From assembly GCF_013186535.1 (NCBI RefSeq), contig NZ_JABMCZ010000002.1:558001-622000 (forward strand): a stretch of DNA of 64,000 bases, given 5' to 3'. The notes under the pieces are model-generated. The model was not told the origin of the DNA. It made no database searches and saw only the letters and a list, made by a program, of their open reading frames with translations. The DNA comes from Nocardia terpenica. GTDB lineage: Bacteria; Actinomycetota; Actinomycetes; Mycobacteriales; Mycobacteriaceae. This document shows positions 9,193-16,435 of the stretch, piece by piece (the stretch's first letter is position 1; each line of letters starts with the position of its first letter). The translations under genes and the position numbers were made by a program.

Positions 9193-9360
9193 TCATCGAC
9201 CCCGGACGGCTCGGCGGGAGTCCATCAGGAAATACAGTGCGGCCTTGCGACGCGGGCACTGGTCTGTGGGGCAGCTTCGGTGGATGTGCACGATGTTGTG
9301 TGCCTGCTCGACGGTGAGGTGCCGGGGCACCACCGCGCAACTGTCGAAGACGGGTGCCAT
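9193..9360 (-). CDS. Small Cys-motif protein (EQAH...C...CP family)
   Basis: A 55-aa protein with no name known to me. Its core LTVEQAHNIVHIHRSCPTDQ continues into CPRRKAAL, giving the pattern EQAH-x6-HRxC-x4-CP-[RK]-x-A. A prophage-encoded protein at 15392-15733 carries the same pattern. The paired Cys and His residues suggest a small metal-binding or redox module. The ATG at 9360 is preceded by GGAG at a 6-nt spacing. A DUF397 gene starts 200 bp to the right, divergently. Confidence 0.6.
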   Translation of the reverse strand: MAPVFDSCAVVPRHLTVEQAHNIVHIHRSCPTDQCPRRKAALYFLMDSRRAVRGR

Positions 9361-9558
9361 GCGGTGCTCCATCCTTGTCGTGCTTCGGGTGTGGTGCGGC
9401 GCACATTCCCCGGCTTGCGGGTCGAGTCGACGCCGTATATCCGCCACAGATAGCGGAGTTTCCGGTTCGGTTGCCCGATAAACCACTGACGGCCCGGACT
9501 ACCCTGGGCGTGCTGAGGATCACGAACACCGCACTCCCCCAATCACACAGGAGCAGAC

Positions 9559-9774
9559 GTGGAAGCGAAGAACCGCGAGATCAATCCCGACGCCGTCTGG
9601 CGGCGCAGCGGTGACGGCGCCGGCGGCGTCGAGGTGGCCTTCCTCGCCAGCGGCAATATCGCCATGCGCGACGCCAAGAACCCCGACGGCCCGATCCTCA
9701 TCTTCACCCCGGGCGAATGGACCGCCTTCGTCGCCGGGGCCAAAGACGGCGAATTCAACCGCCCCCGTCACTGA
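9559..9774 (+). CDS. DUF397 domain protein
   Basis: A 71-aa actinobacterial DUF397 protein. Typical features are WRRSGDGAGGVEVAF, IAMRDAKNPDGPIL and FTPGEWTAFVAGAKDGEF. DUF397 proteins usually accompany XRE-type regulators as small partners; no XRE gene is adjacent here, only the 55-aa Cys-motif gene. GTG start at 9559, with a purine-rich stretch (AGGAGCAGAC) upstream. Its 3' end overlaps the convergent esterase gene by 7 bp. Confidence 0.85.
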   Translation: MEAKNREINPDAVWRRSGDGAGGVEVAFLASGNIAMRDAKNPDGPILIFTPGEWTAFVAGAKDGEFNRPRH

Positions 9775-10730
9775 CTCCCCAGGGCCGGGCCGAGCGTGGG
9801 CCACGAGGCGTGGAGCATGTCGCCCCAGTAGGACCAGGAGTGGGTGCCGACCGGGTTGCGGTCGATGCGGGCCGGGATGTTCGCGGCGCGGAGGCGCTGT
9901 TCGAAGGCGGTGGTGCAGGCGTCCACGCCGGCCTCGATGGGGCCGCCGAAGAAGATGTTCTCGGGCAGCTGGGGTTTGATCTCGGCCTCGTGCGGGCCGG
10001 GGATGCCGGTGCCGGTGGACAGGTAGAGGGTCTTGCCGCGCAGGCGGTCGATCATCCGGGCCGGGTCGTGTTCGGCCCAGGCGGGGCTGCCGGGCGGGCC
10101 CCACATATTGCCCGGATCGCCGCCGCGGTTGGCGATGGAGAACATGATCGCGCCCTGGGCCATCCCGAGATCCGGGCACGCGCTGTACCCGGCGACCGCG
10201 CGATACAGGTCCGGGTTGCGGGCCGCCAGCACGTAGGCGGCGATACCGCCCATCGACAGCCCGCCGATCGCGTTCACCCCGTTGCCCGCGAAGGTCGCGT
10301 CGATGATCGGCGGCAGTTCCCGGGTGAGGAAGGTCTCCCAGCGATAGCGGCCGAAGCGGGGATCGTCGCCCTGCCAATCGGTGTAGTAACTGGCCTGACC
10401 GCCCAGCGGCAGCACCACATTGACGTCCTTGCCCGCGAAGAACGATTCGGCGTCGGTGGCGTTGGTCCAGGTGCTCTGCTGCTGACCGGGATCGAGCCCG
10501 TCGAGCAGATAGTAGGAGGGCCGCGCGCCGCCGCCCGCCGGATGCAGCACCTGCACCTGGATGACGCGGTCCATGGCCGCGGACTCGATGAAGAGCGCGG
10601 ATCGGGTCGGGCTCTGCTCGTCGATGCTCACCAGCCGGGCCGCGGCGGCCCGCGGCGTGCGGCCGACCAGGGGAGCCATGACGCCCAGGGTGACCGCGAG
10701 CACAAGTACAGCAACGGCCTTCTGCCGCAT
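9768..10730 (-). CDS. Secreted esterase / mycolyltransferase-like protein (antigen 85 family)
   Basis: A 320-aa alpha/beta-hydrolase of the esterase-D/antigen 85 type, which in Mycobacteriales transfers mycolic acids in the envelope. It has an N-terminal signal peptide (MRQKAVAVLVLAVTLGVMAP), the nucleophile elbow GGLSMGGIAAYV, and the family blocks YYLLDGLD and ETFLTRELPPIID. The late His is in GTHSWSYWGDMLH. The ATG at 10730 follows GGTGGGGAAG. This is the main reason for assigning the host to a mycolate-bearing order. Confidence 0.85.
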   Translation of the reverse strand: MRQKAVAVLVLAVTLGVMAPLVGRTPRAAAARLVSIDEQSPTRSALFIESAAMDRVIQVQVLHPAGGGARPSYYLLDGLDPGQQQSTWTNATDAESFFAGKDVNVVLPLGGQASYYTDWQGDDPRFGRYRWETFLTRELPPIIDATFAGNGVNAIGGLSMGGIAAYVLAARNPDLYRAVAGYSACPDLGMAQGAIMFSIANRGGDPGNMWGPPGSPAWAEHDPARMIDRLRGKTLYLSTGTGIPGPHEAEIKPQLPENIFFGGPIEAGVDACTTAFEQRLRAANIPARIDRNPVGTHSWSYWGDMLHASWPTLGPALGSQ

Positions 10731-10938
10731 CTTCCCCACCTCCATCAGCCTGCCCCGCGGTCGGCGAAGAATGGTGCGTAACGCCTACGACGAGGAGTTC
10801 AGCACCCGAGAGGGCGCGCGTTTACCGTTCGTTCAAGGTAGACCACCGCGGCCCGCCATGCCGAATTTTGATCCGCTGGCGTTTCTCCAGCAAATGCCTC
10901 CTTGTCATTCCGGGATGACGAAGGTGGCGAGGTGGGCG

Positions 10939-11290
10939 CTAGCCCAGGCGGTCGAGTGCGCCGCGGATGGAGGTGGCTAGGTAGTCCAGATCCGCGCGCG
11001 GGGGCGTGGTCGGGCGGCCGCGCAGGCCGAATCCGTCGCCGGGGGTGCGGGGAATGACGTGCAGGTGGACGTGGAAGACCTCCTGCCCGGCCGTGACACC
11101 GTCGGCGAGGAAGAAGTTCACCCCGTCGCAGTTCACCTCCGACGCGCGCAGCGCGGCCGCCAGGCGCTGCCCCACCCGGAACAGCTTGCCGCCGAGTTCG
11201 GGATCCAGCTCGGCCAGGCTGCGCGCCGGGGTCTTCGGGATCACCAGCAGATGGCCGGGCGTCATCGGCCGAATGTCCATGAACGCCAGC
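10939..11290 (-). pseudogene. HIT-family hydrolase, 3' part, interrupted by prophage at attL
   Basis: C-terminal ~116 residues of a histidine-triad (HIT) nucleotide hydrolase. The fragment starts at the prophage junction with VLAFMDIRPMTPGHLLVIPK and contains the triad HVHLHVIPR. The N-terminal 25 residues lie 48 kb away at 59416-59490. The prophage side supplies a chance GTG (11304) in frame, so a truncated 121-aa product is possible, although no Shine-Dalgarno sequence is seen before it. Confidence 0.9.
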
Positions 11291-11314
11291 ACGTCAAGTT
11301 TCACGGTTTGTATA
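11276..11314. other. attL (host-prophage left junction)
   Basis: Host HIT codons end about 11290; the proposed crossover dinucleotide AC (GT on the other strand) is 11291-11292. The phage half-site continues to the inverted-repeat arm TTGTATA at 11308-11314, exactly 15 nt beyond the dinucleotide. Paired with attR at 59392-59415. An 8-nt CATGAACG is also shared by both junctions (11278-11285 and 59401-59408). Confidence 0.85.
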
Positions 11315-11465
11315 TGGAAAACGTGCAGGTAGAGGACTTACGAGGAGGTTTGGTGGACTTGCGCCTCTAGTGCCCGGTTGCTACCGTCTGCGGCGCAGAA
11401 TGAAGCGCCCCCACGCCGGACTGGTACTCCGAGCGTGAGGGCTTACACCTGAAAGGGCAGGTGCA

Positions 11466-11942
11466 GTGGAGAGTCTATCTTCTTGCGCGTCTAAGGCAGT
11501 TGCGGCGGTTACGCCACTCCGAGCCGCTAGCGCCGGAACCGTTTGTGTTGCCGGGCTTGCGTTCTCGATGTCGTTTACGAAACTCACCGCACTCGCGGAA
11601 GCGAATGGAGTTTCCACGGGCCAGGCGTGGATGTTGCCGGTGATCATCGACGGCCTACAGATTGTCGCCACTGTCGCGACAGTCGCACTTCCCCGCAAAC
11701 GCTGGTACCCGTGGGCGCTCCTGCTGGCAGGCGCTGTATTCTCCGTCGGCGGAAACGTCGCGTACGCCGAAGCCGTGTTGCCCGGCAACCCGATCGCAAA
11801 GGCGATTGCGGCGCTCCCCACGCTCGTTCTATTGGTCGTCACACACCTGACGGTCATGCTGGCGCGCGAGCCCTTCAAACAGGCTGCCGATTCTCCGGCT
11901 GCCCTCGAAATCCCTCCGGCAGTAGCCGCTGTCGCGGCTTGA
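11466..11942 (+). CDS. DUF2637-type membrane protein
   Basis: A 158-aa protein with about four membrane segments. The pattern FSMSFTKLTALAEANG followed by WMLPVIIDGLQIVATVA matches DUF2637 proteins, which are common on actinobacterial plasmids and integrative elements; their function is unknown. GTG start at 11466 after GGGCAGGTG. It is the first gene inside attL, transcribed away from the host junction. It lies outside the repressor-site region, so it is probably expressed in the lysogen. Confidence 0.75.
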   Translation: MESLSSCASKAVAAVTPLRAASAGTVCVAGLAFSMSFTKLTALAEANGVSTGQAWMLPVIIDGLQIVATVATVALPRKRWYPWALLLAGAVFSVGGNVAYAEAVLPGNPIAKAIAALPTLVLLVVTHLTVMLAREPFKQAADSPAALEIPPAVAAVAA

Positions 11943-11972
11943 AACCGCCCGGCCGGAACCCCTGAGAAACAC

Positions 11973-12006
11973 GAAAAGACCCCTGCCCGTGAGGGACAGG
12001 GGAAGA
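11973..12006 (-). terminator. Leftward intrinsic terminator
   Basis: Hairpin CCCCTGCCC...GGACAGGGG (11980-12002) followed, on the minus strand, by TCTTTTCG. It lies between two plus-strand genes but is oriented to stop leftward transcripts, for example read-through from the 12926-16224 operon. It shares ACACGAAAAGACCCC with the terminator at 19139. Confidence 0.65.
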
Positions 12007-12018
12007 AAGAGCTGTGCG

Positions 12019-12486
12019 ATGAATGCGATGAAGCTGGGAACCGGTGCGATTGCTGCGGGCCTGCTGTTTGGAGTGATCGGCTGCTCGGAGAGTTCCGAGG
12101 CTTCGCCCACACAGGCGAGTCAGTCACCGGCCGCGCAGGTGAGTACTTCCAAGGCGATATCCGACCCGAAGTCGGAGGAAGCGTTGAAGCGGCGCGCGAA
12201 CGACTTCAACACGCTCACCGTGGCGAAGAACTGGGACGGTGCATGGGCGTTCTACTCCCAGCGGTGCCAGGCGAAAGTCGAGAGCGCGGACAGCTTGAAG
12301 TCGTTGGCGGAGATCGCCATGAAGGGACGCAATCAGCAGCTGGACCCGAACGGGGTGACAGTGCGCGTCACCGGCTCGTCGGCCCAGGTGGTGACTGTAG
12401 ACAACGATCCCAGTGCGCCAGCCGATGCAATGAAGCCCAGGACGTGGACATTCATCGACGGACAGTGGATGTTCGACAACTGCTAG
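12019..12486 (+). CDS. Prophage lipoprotein
   Basis: A 155-aa predicted lipoprotein: a hydrophobic leader GAIAAGLLFGVIGC ending in a lipobox (VIGC), then a Ser/Thr/Ala-rich linker and a small folded domain (NTLTVAKNWDGAWAFYSQRC to the C-terminus TFIDGQWMFDNC) resembling the cystatin/NTF2-like domains of actinobacterial lipoproteins. Three cysteines in the mature domain are possible disulphides. Exact family not recognised. Surface lipoproteins encoded by prophages often alter adsorption or cause superinfection exclusion; that role is inference here. Confidence 0.7.
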   Translation: MNAMKLGTGAIAAGLLFGVIGCSESSEASPTQASQSPAAQVSTSKAISDPKSEEALKRRANDFNTLTVAKNWDGAWAFYSQRCQAKVESADSLKSLAEIAMKGRNQQLDPNGVTVRVTGSSAQVVTVDNDPSAPADAMKPRTWTFIDGQWMFDNC

Positions 12487-12516
12487 CGGCACCCGCAGGT
12501 TCGCTAGGGTTGCGCC

Positions 12517-12870
12517 ATGCGCGAGGACACGACCTTTCTCCGGATCGTTCAAGGGCAGGCCCCGGCCGACGTCGTGTACCAAGACGACTTGGTGACCGCC
12601 TTCCGCGACATCCGACCGCAGGCACCGACACACATCCTGATCGTGCCGAACGTGCTGATACCGACTCTGAACGATGTTCGGCCAGAACACGAACCGGCAC
12701 TCGGCCGGATGATGACTGTCGCCGCGAAGGTCGCCGCACAGGAAGGGATTGCAGAGAAGGGCTACCGCCTGATCTCCAACTGCAACCGGCACGGCGGACA
12801 GGAGGTCTATCACCTGCACATGCACCTGGTAGGCGGCCACGCCCTCGGCCCGATGCTGGAACGCCGTTGA
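12517..12870 (+). CDS. HIT-family (HINT-like) nucleotide hydrolase carried by the prophage
   Basis: A 117-aa histidine-triad protein with a complete HINT-like layout: FLRIVQGQAPADVVYQDD, FRDIRPQAPTHILIVPN and the triad HLHMHLVGG. HIT proteins hydrolyse nucleoside phosphoramidates and AMP conjugates in the cytosol. It lacks the CxxC zinc pair some HIT proteins have. It follows the lipoprotein gene in the same direction. Notably, the prophage interrupts a different HIT gene in the host, so this copy could compensate. Confidence 0.9.
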   Translation: MREDTTFLRIVQGQAPADVVYQDDLVTAFRDIRPQAPTHILIVPNVLIPTLNDVRPEHEPALGRMMTVAAKVAAQEGIAEKGYRLISNCNRHGGQEVYHLHMHLVGGHALGPMLERR

Positions 12871-12925
12871 ACAAGGGGATCGGCTACACCGAACCGGGGT
12901 GATCCGGAGAGGAGGTGACGAATCG

Positions 12926-13606
12926 TCAGCCGGCCTCCAGTCTGTGAACGGCAACTGAGGTCGGTTCCTCGGAGTCGTCCCAAGAGAACTCTGCCGCTGG
13001 GTCTTCGAGCCGTCCCTTAATCAGCGCCAGAGCTTCGACGATCGCGCGGTCATGCCCATCAAACGGAAGTACATCATGGCCGATGCCGAGCCTGTGGAGC
13101 ACCTCTGCGACGTGCTTATCGGCCAGCTCGCGGAACCGTAGATCGGTGTCGCGTGGTTTGTCGGAGCCGATCGGCACCTCGGGGTTGAGTACCGTTCGGA
13201 GTACCTGGTCGTAGTGCCGACTGTGGTCGATGGCCATCTGCTCAAGACGCTGGATAAGTCGAGGGTCGGGCTGTCGTTGCTGGTAAGCGAGTGCGGCTTC
13301 GTAGTAGCCCAGTGCGTCGGGGACTCCGCGATCGACCAAGACGACATCAGCGTGGAGCCACGCTTCCAGCTCTGTGCTGATGCCCCTCGTCATGATCCAG
13401 AGGGTCGATGCCCAGGTGTGGTGGTAGAGAATTGGCAGACCGATCCGGTGCGCTTGTGAGCCAAGATCTTCCACCACTGCTACTTCTATCCGGTCACGGC
13501 GCAGATCATCGGCGAGTCTGGATAGGAAGGTCGTTTTGCCGGTGGAATGGGTCCCGACGACGGCAATGGTCACTGGCCGGTCGACCTCGTTCGGAGTGCT
13601 GGTCAC
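12926..13606 (-). CDS. P-loop ATPase/kinase, NadR-like AAA_28 family
   Basis: A 226-aa P-loop protein. Near the N-terminus it has a Walker A in VVGTHSTGKTTFLSRLADDL, later VVLVDRGVPDALGYY (Walker B-like, with DRG typical of small-molecule kinases in the NadR/AAA_28 group). No membrane or DNA-binding segment is evident. It probably phosphorylates a nucleotide or nucleoside-like compound. The GTG start at 13606 overlaps the exonuclease stop (GTGA), so it is the last gene of a coupled operon with the exonuclease and the radical SAM enzyme. Confidence 0.75.
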   Translation of the reverse strand: MTSTPNEVDRPVTIAVVGTHSTGKTTFLSRLADDLRRDRIEVAVVEDLGSQAHRIGLPILYHHTWASTLWIMTRGISTELEAWLHADVVLVDRGVPDALGYYEAALAYQQRQPDPRLIQRLEQMAIDHSRHYDQVLRTVLNPEVPIGSDKPRDTDLRFRELADKHVAEVLHRLGIGHDVLPFDGHDRAIVEALALIKGRLEDPAAEFSWDDSEEPTSVAVHRLEAG

Positions 13607-14229
13607 CACAGGCCGCCTTCTTGCTCCGCGGCGGGTGCAAACCCAGGCAATGCGGCTGCGTCGACGAGGCCGGACCAGTCGAGGCCCCCATCGTTTACGA
13701 GGCGGTACAGCAGTTGCCATGCCGCCCAGGTGTCGTAAGAGGCGCGGTGGTAGCCCACGGCATCGATGGCTGTGGTGTCGAGCTGGCCATGCTCGATGAG
13801 CTTGTCCAGGCCGTATCCGCTGAGTCCGGGCCACACGGCCTTCGCCAGTCGCAGGGTGTCGAGGATCATCGGCGGCGTCCAGTCCGGCAGATGCCGACCT
13901 ATCGTGTTCTGTTCGACTTTGGCGTTGTGGGCGACGACGATCCGGTCTTCGAGCGCAAGCTGAATTTCGCTGGCTACCTCCGGCCAGGTCGGGCAATCTG
14001 CCACGTCGCTGTTCTTGATCCCGTGCACCTTGCGGGTCACGATCGGCGTGATTGGGTTCTGGGGGCGGATCAACCACGTCCGCGTGTCATCGGGGTGTAC
14101 CGTGCCGCCTTCCACTATCAGGATGGCGATCTCGATGATTTCGGGTGGGTTCTGGCCGTTGCCTTCCACGTCGACCACGGCCAACCTCTGGCCGCTCAGT
14201 GCGTTTGGGATCTCCATGGGTGCGGTCAC
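13603..14229 (-). CDS. DEDDh-type 3'-5' exonuclease (DnaQ/RNase T-like)
   Basis: A 208-aa DnaQ-fold exonuclease. Exo I is AVVDVEGNG (DxE), Exo II HNAKVEQNTI, where the usual Asp is Glu, and Exo III HRASYDTWAAWQ (HxxxxD). This gives single-strand DNA or RNA 3'-5' exonuclease potential. It overlaps the radical SAM gene upstream by ATGA and the P-loop gene downstream by GTGA, so all three are co-translated. The Asp-to-Glu change in Exo II may affect activity. Confidence 0.8.
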   Translation of the reverse strand: MTAPMEIPNALSGQRLAVVDVEGNGQNPPEIIEIAILIVEGGTVHPDDTRTWLIRPQNPITPIVTRKVHGIKNSDVADCPTWPEVASEIQLALEDRIVVAHNAKVEQNTIGRHLPDWTPPMILDTLRLAKAVWPGLSGYGLDKLIEHGQLDTTAIDAVGYHRASYDTWAAWQLLYRLVNDGGLDWSGLVDAAALPGFAPAAEQEGGLW

Positions 14230-15389
14230 AGCGACTCCTTGGTTGCCGACCAGCCGATGTCAGCGCGGCCGTGCCGGTGCGGGTGGTGCGGCTTAGCAAT
14301 GTCGTGTATCTGATAGCCCAGGTTGTGTTGCATGAAGTAGCGGGGCGGCTCGTCAAGGCCGTCGACCACAATGGCGCGGTCGTTGATCTCGACAAGTTGC
14401 CCGCCCAACTGCTCGGCGAGCGTAGCGACGTGATTGGGGTCCGGCCGCCGCCATCCGTTGGCGCAGCGTTTCAGCTGGCTTGCCGGGCAGATGTCGCACA
14501 GCTCCCGGATACCGTAATGCCCGTTGTAGTCGGCGACGCCGTGGGCATAGGTGACCGCGCAGCTGGTCTTGCGGAACAGCGGCGATCCTGTACCGAATTC
14601 GGCTGCTGCGGTGAGGATTCGGTCTTCAAGATGTTCGGGGAATACCTTGCGACGAGCGCCCTCCTCGTAGGGCTCGGGCAATCCGTTGGATAAGTAGTAG
14701 TCGCGGATCTGCTCTTTGAAGAACAAGCCGGTGAACACGGTCGCATGTGCATGGCGGCTCAACTCGAACGCCCGTTGGATGTGCTGGTTGCTGTCATTGA
14801 GCCCCGGCACTATCGGCCGCCAGTAGAGGACCACCCGATATCGGTCGGCGCGGTCGTGCGCCACACGTAGTGAGGTCGCGGCGATGTTCGAGTCGACCGG
14901 TTCTATGCGTTCGTCGCCTATACCAGAATGCGTGACCAACAGTGTTAGCCGAATGTTGTTGAACGAGTTGAGGATTGCGCAATCCTCGGGCTCGATCCGC
15001 CATCGCGTGATGACCAGTACATGGTTGGTCAGGCCCTGGCGGTCCAGTTGTCCCAACATCGCGAAGGTGTGCGGCTTTACCCGAGGAAGCATTGGGTCAG
15101 TGGCCCGGTTGAGCAGCTGGATCGGTGTGATGTGTGGACGGAAGTACTTGTGGCCCAACAGCCTCCGCGCGGCTTCGGCCTCGGACATGAGCGCCTTGGG
15201 CACCTTCATCCCGAAATTGTCGAACAGATGGCGGACGCAGTACCCGCAATCGAGCGGGCAGCCGACGATCCAGTTCACCGATAGACCGCTCTTGCGGTAC
15301 TCGATCACTTCCCGCAACTCCGACCGCATCCGATCTCGCTCCGCCGTGGTGAGCAGAGGTAGAGGTCGGTGGGGGCCTGTTAGCTTCAT
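14226..15389 (-). CDS. Radical SAM enzyme of unknown specificity (SPL-like features)
   Basis: A 387-aa radical SAM protein. The [4Fe-4S]-SAM motif is GCPLDCGYC (CxxxCxxC) at about residue 40, after SGLSVNWIV. Downstream PIQLLNRATDPMLP and HVLVITRWRIEPED recall spore-photoproduct-lyase-like enzymes. A C-terminal cluster, CAVTYAHG through LCDICPASQLKRC, could bind a second Fe-S centre. The ATG at 15389 has a strong AAGGAAGG upstream. Position in an operon with an exonuclease and a P-loop kinase suggests nucleic-acid or nucleotide chemistry. The substrate is unknown; a prokaryotic viperin is less likely because the motif surroundings differ. Confidence 0.8.
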   Translation of the reverse strand: MKLTGPHRPLPLLTTAERDRMRSELREVIEYRKSGLSVNWIVGCPLDCGYCVRHLFDNFGMKVPKALMSEAEAARRLLGHKYFRPHITPIQLLNRATDPMLPRVKPHTFAMLGQLDRQGLTNHVLVITRWRIEPEDCAILNSFNNIRLTLLVTHSGIGDERIEPVDSNIAATSLRVAHDRADRYRVVLYWRPIVPGLNDSNQHIQRAFELSRHAHATVFTGLFFKEQIRDYYLSNGLPEPYEEGARRKVFPEHLEDRILTAAAEFGTGSPLFRKTSCAVTYAHGVADYNGHYGIRELCDICPASQLKRCANGWRRPDPNHVATLAEQLGGQLVEINDRAIVVDGLDEPPRYFMQHNLGYQIHDIAKPHHPHRHGRADIGWSATKESL

Positions 15390-15391
15390 GA

Positions 15392-15733
15392 CTAGCTTTC
15401 CTTCCTTGGTGGCACGACTTGCCGCATGTATGCCTCTGATCGGGCGCTGTCCGGCACTACTCGGCCGGCCTTTACCAGCCGCTGGAACGCTGCACGTTTT
15501 TTCGGGCACTCCTCGGCGAGGCAGTTCCGATGCGTCTGCGTCTCCCGGTGGGCTTGCTCGATCGTCAGTTCCTCGTCGGGGGCCGCGTGAGCCCCTAAAC
15601 CCGCCCCGCCGTCTCCGTCGCTTACTGCCGCCAGGCGTTGCCGCTCAGCTCGCCATTCCGCCTGTACTCGGTCGACAATCGCCTGTGCAGACGTTTCGTC
15701 AGGCTCGGATTCCCGCCACCAGTTGAACGACAC
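15392..15733 (-). CDS. Small Cys-motif protein (EQAH...C...CP family), prophage copy
   Basis: A 113-aa protein. The C-terminal half contains LTIEQAHRETQTHRNC, then CPKKRAAFQRL and VKAGRVVPD, the same pattern as the host protein at 9193-9360. The N-terminal half (FNWWRESEPDETSAQAIVDR) is charged and probably helical. GTG start at 15733, just inside the end of the upstream gene; the stop abuts the radical SAM gene. No function is known; the conserved His and two Cys suggest metal binding. Confidence 0.6.
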   Translation of the reverse strand: MSFNWWRESEPDETSAQAIVDRVQAEWRAERQRLAAVSDGDGGAGLGAHAAPDEELTIEQAHRETQTHRNCLAEECPKKRAAFQRLVKAGRVVPDSARSEAYMRQVVPPRKES

Positions 15734-15737
15734 CGCG

Positions 15738-15947
15738 TCACCCCCGATTGAGATCGGTCGTCGACTCGCGCCGCGTGTACGCCTCAACTGCGGCATCAAC
15801 TTCGTCCTGTAGTCCGGCGGCTTTTCGTCGTGGCCGTTCGGATGCGATCTGGCTTTTCAGCTCTGCCGCAATGCTTTCCAGCGCTTCGACACCACCGCGA
15901 GCCGCGTACCGAAGGATGGCAGCCACTTCGTCATGTGCGCGCTTCAT
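15738..15947 (-). CDS. Small helical protein of the accessory operon
   Basis: A 69-aa, highly charged protein (MKRAHDEVAAILRYAARGGV...) predicted to be all alpha-helical, possibly coiled coil. Not recognised. It overlaps the upstream 97-aa gene by 17 bp and precedes the Cys-motif gene by 4 bp, so it belongs to the same leftward operon. Confidence 0.6.
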   Translation of the reverse strand: MKRAHDEVAAILRYAARGGVEALESIAAELKSQIASERPRRKAAGLQDEVDAAVEAYTRRESTTDLNRG

Positions 15948-16224
15948 GGTCGTTTCCTCCGGTTCTGCTGCTTGCGTGTTCCAACTCGGGCAACCACTCG
16001 GTATCGACCACTTCGAGCGGTTCGACGTCGATCACTTCCACGAGGAATCCGGCGCTTTCGAGCGCGGCAAGGTCCCTCCGGGCTATCTGGATCAGGTCGG
16101 TCGCCGTGATGGGTTCGCCGACCCAGCCGTCGTCCCACACAGGAGCCCATGACCCGTCCTCGTACTGCAACCATCGAGCAGGGCGCTCCTCGCTCAGAAT
16201 CGCTAGCGCATCATCGACGGACAT
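15931..16224 (-). CDS. Hypothetical protein, first gene of the radical SAM operon
   Basis: A 97-aa acidic protein (MSVDDALAILSEERPARWLQ...) with a Trp-rich stretch DGSWAPVWDDGW and a helical LIQIARRDLAALESAG. Not recognised. It is promoter-proximal in the leftward operon and faces the divergent XRE-TPR regulator across a 211-bp region with two inverted repeats. ATG at 16224 with GAAGG upstream. Confidence 0.6.
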   Translation of the reverse strand: MSVDDALAILSEERPARWLQYEDGSWAPVWDDGWVGEPITATDLIQIARRDLAALESAGFLVEVIDVEPLEVVDTEWLPELEHASSRTGGNDHEART

Positions 16225-16343
16225 CGCATGGCCTTCGCTCGGCAGGAGATTCGACGGTTGTCGGTCGGACCTTCATGACGCCTCCCCTTGTCGCCCTTTG
16301 CTTTAGGGGCCGCCTCTGGTCGGACCGCGGCCCTGCCGGAGGT

Positions 16344-16421
16344 GAATTCAGCTCACCACCCCGGCTGAATTCCGGAGGGGCTACGGTGGTGACAAAGGCG
16401 CACCTGGGATCTGTCACCACC
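16344..16421. promoter_or_regulatory. Divergent control region with two perfect inverted repeats
   Basis: GAATTCAGC (16344-16352) pairs with GCTGAATTC (16364-16372), and GGTGGTGACA (16385-16394) pairs with TGTCACCACC (16412-16421). Both dyads are perfect (9 and 10 bp) and lie between the accessory operon start (16224) and the XRE-TPR regulator (16436). They are probable binding sites for that regulator. Confidence 0.65.
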
Positions 16422-16435
16422 GGGGATGATGAGAG

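Noticed and set aside
11278..11285. CATGAACG shared by both junctions as the att crossover core
   Set aside because: Crossover there would give HIT sequence DVSPFMDIRP, whereas crossover at the GT 5 nt away gives the normal DVLAFMDIRP and a perfectly centred attP dyad. The 8-mer is probably a shared half-site feature.
11293..11300. GTCAAGT near attL as another stoperator
   Set aside because: Only the last seven bases match, preceded by AC instead of ATT; it is better explained as part of the attP arm.
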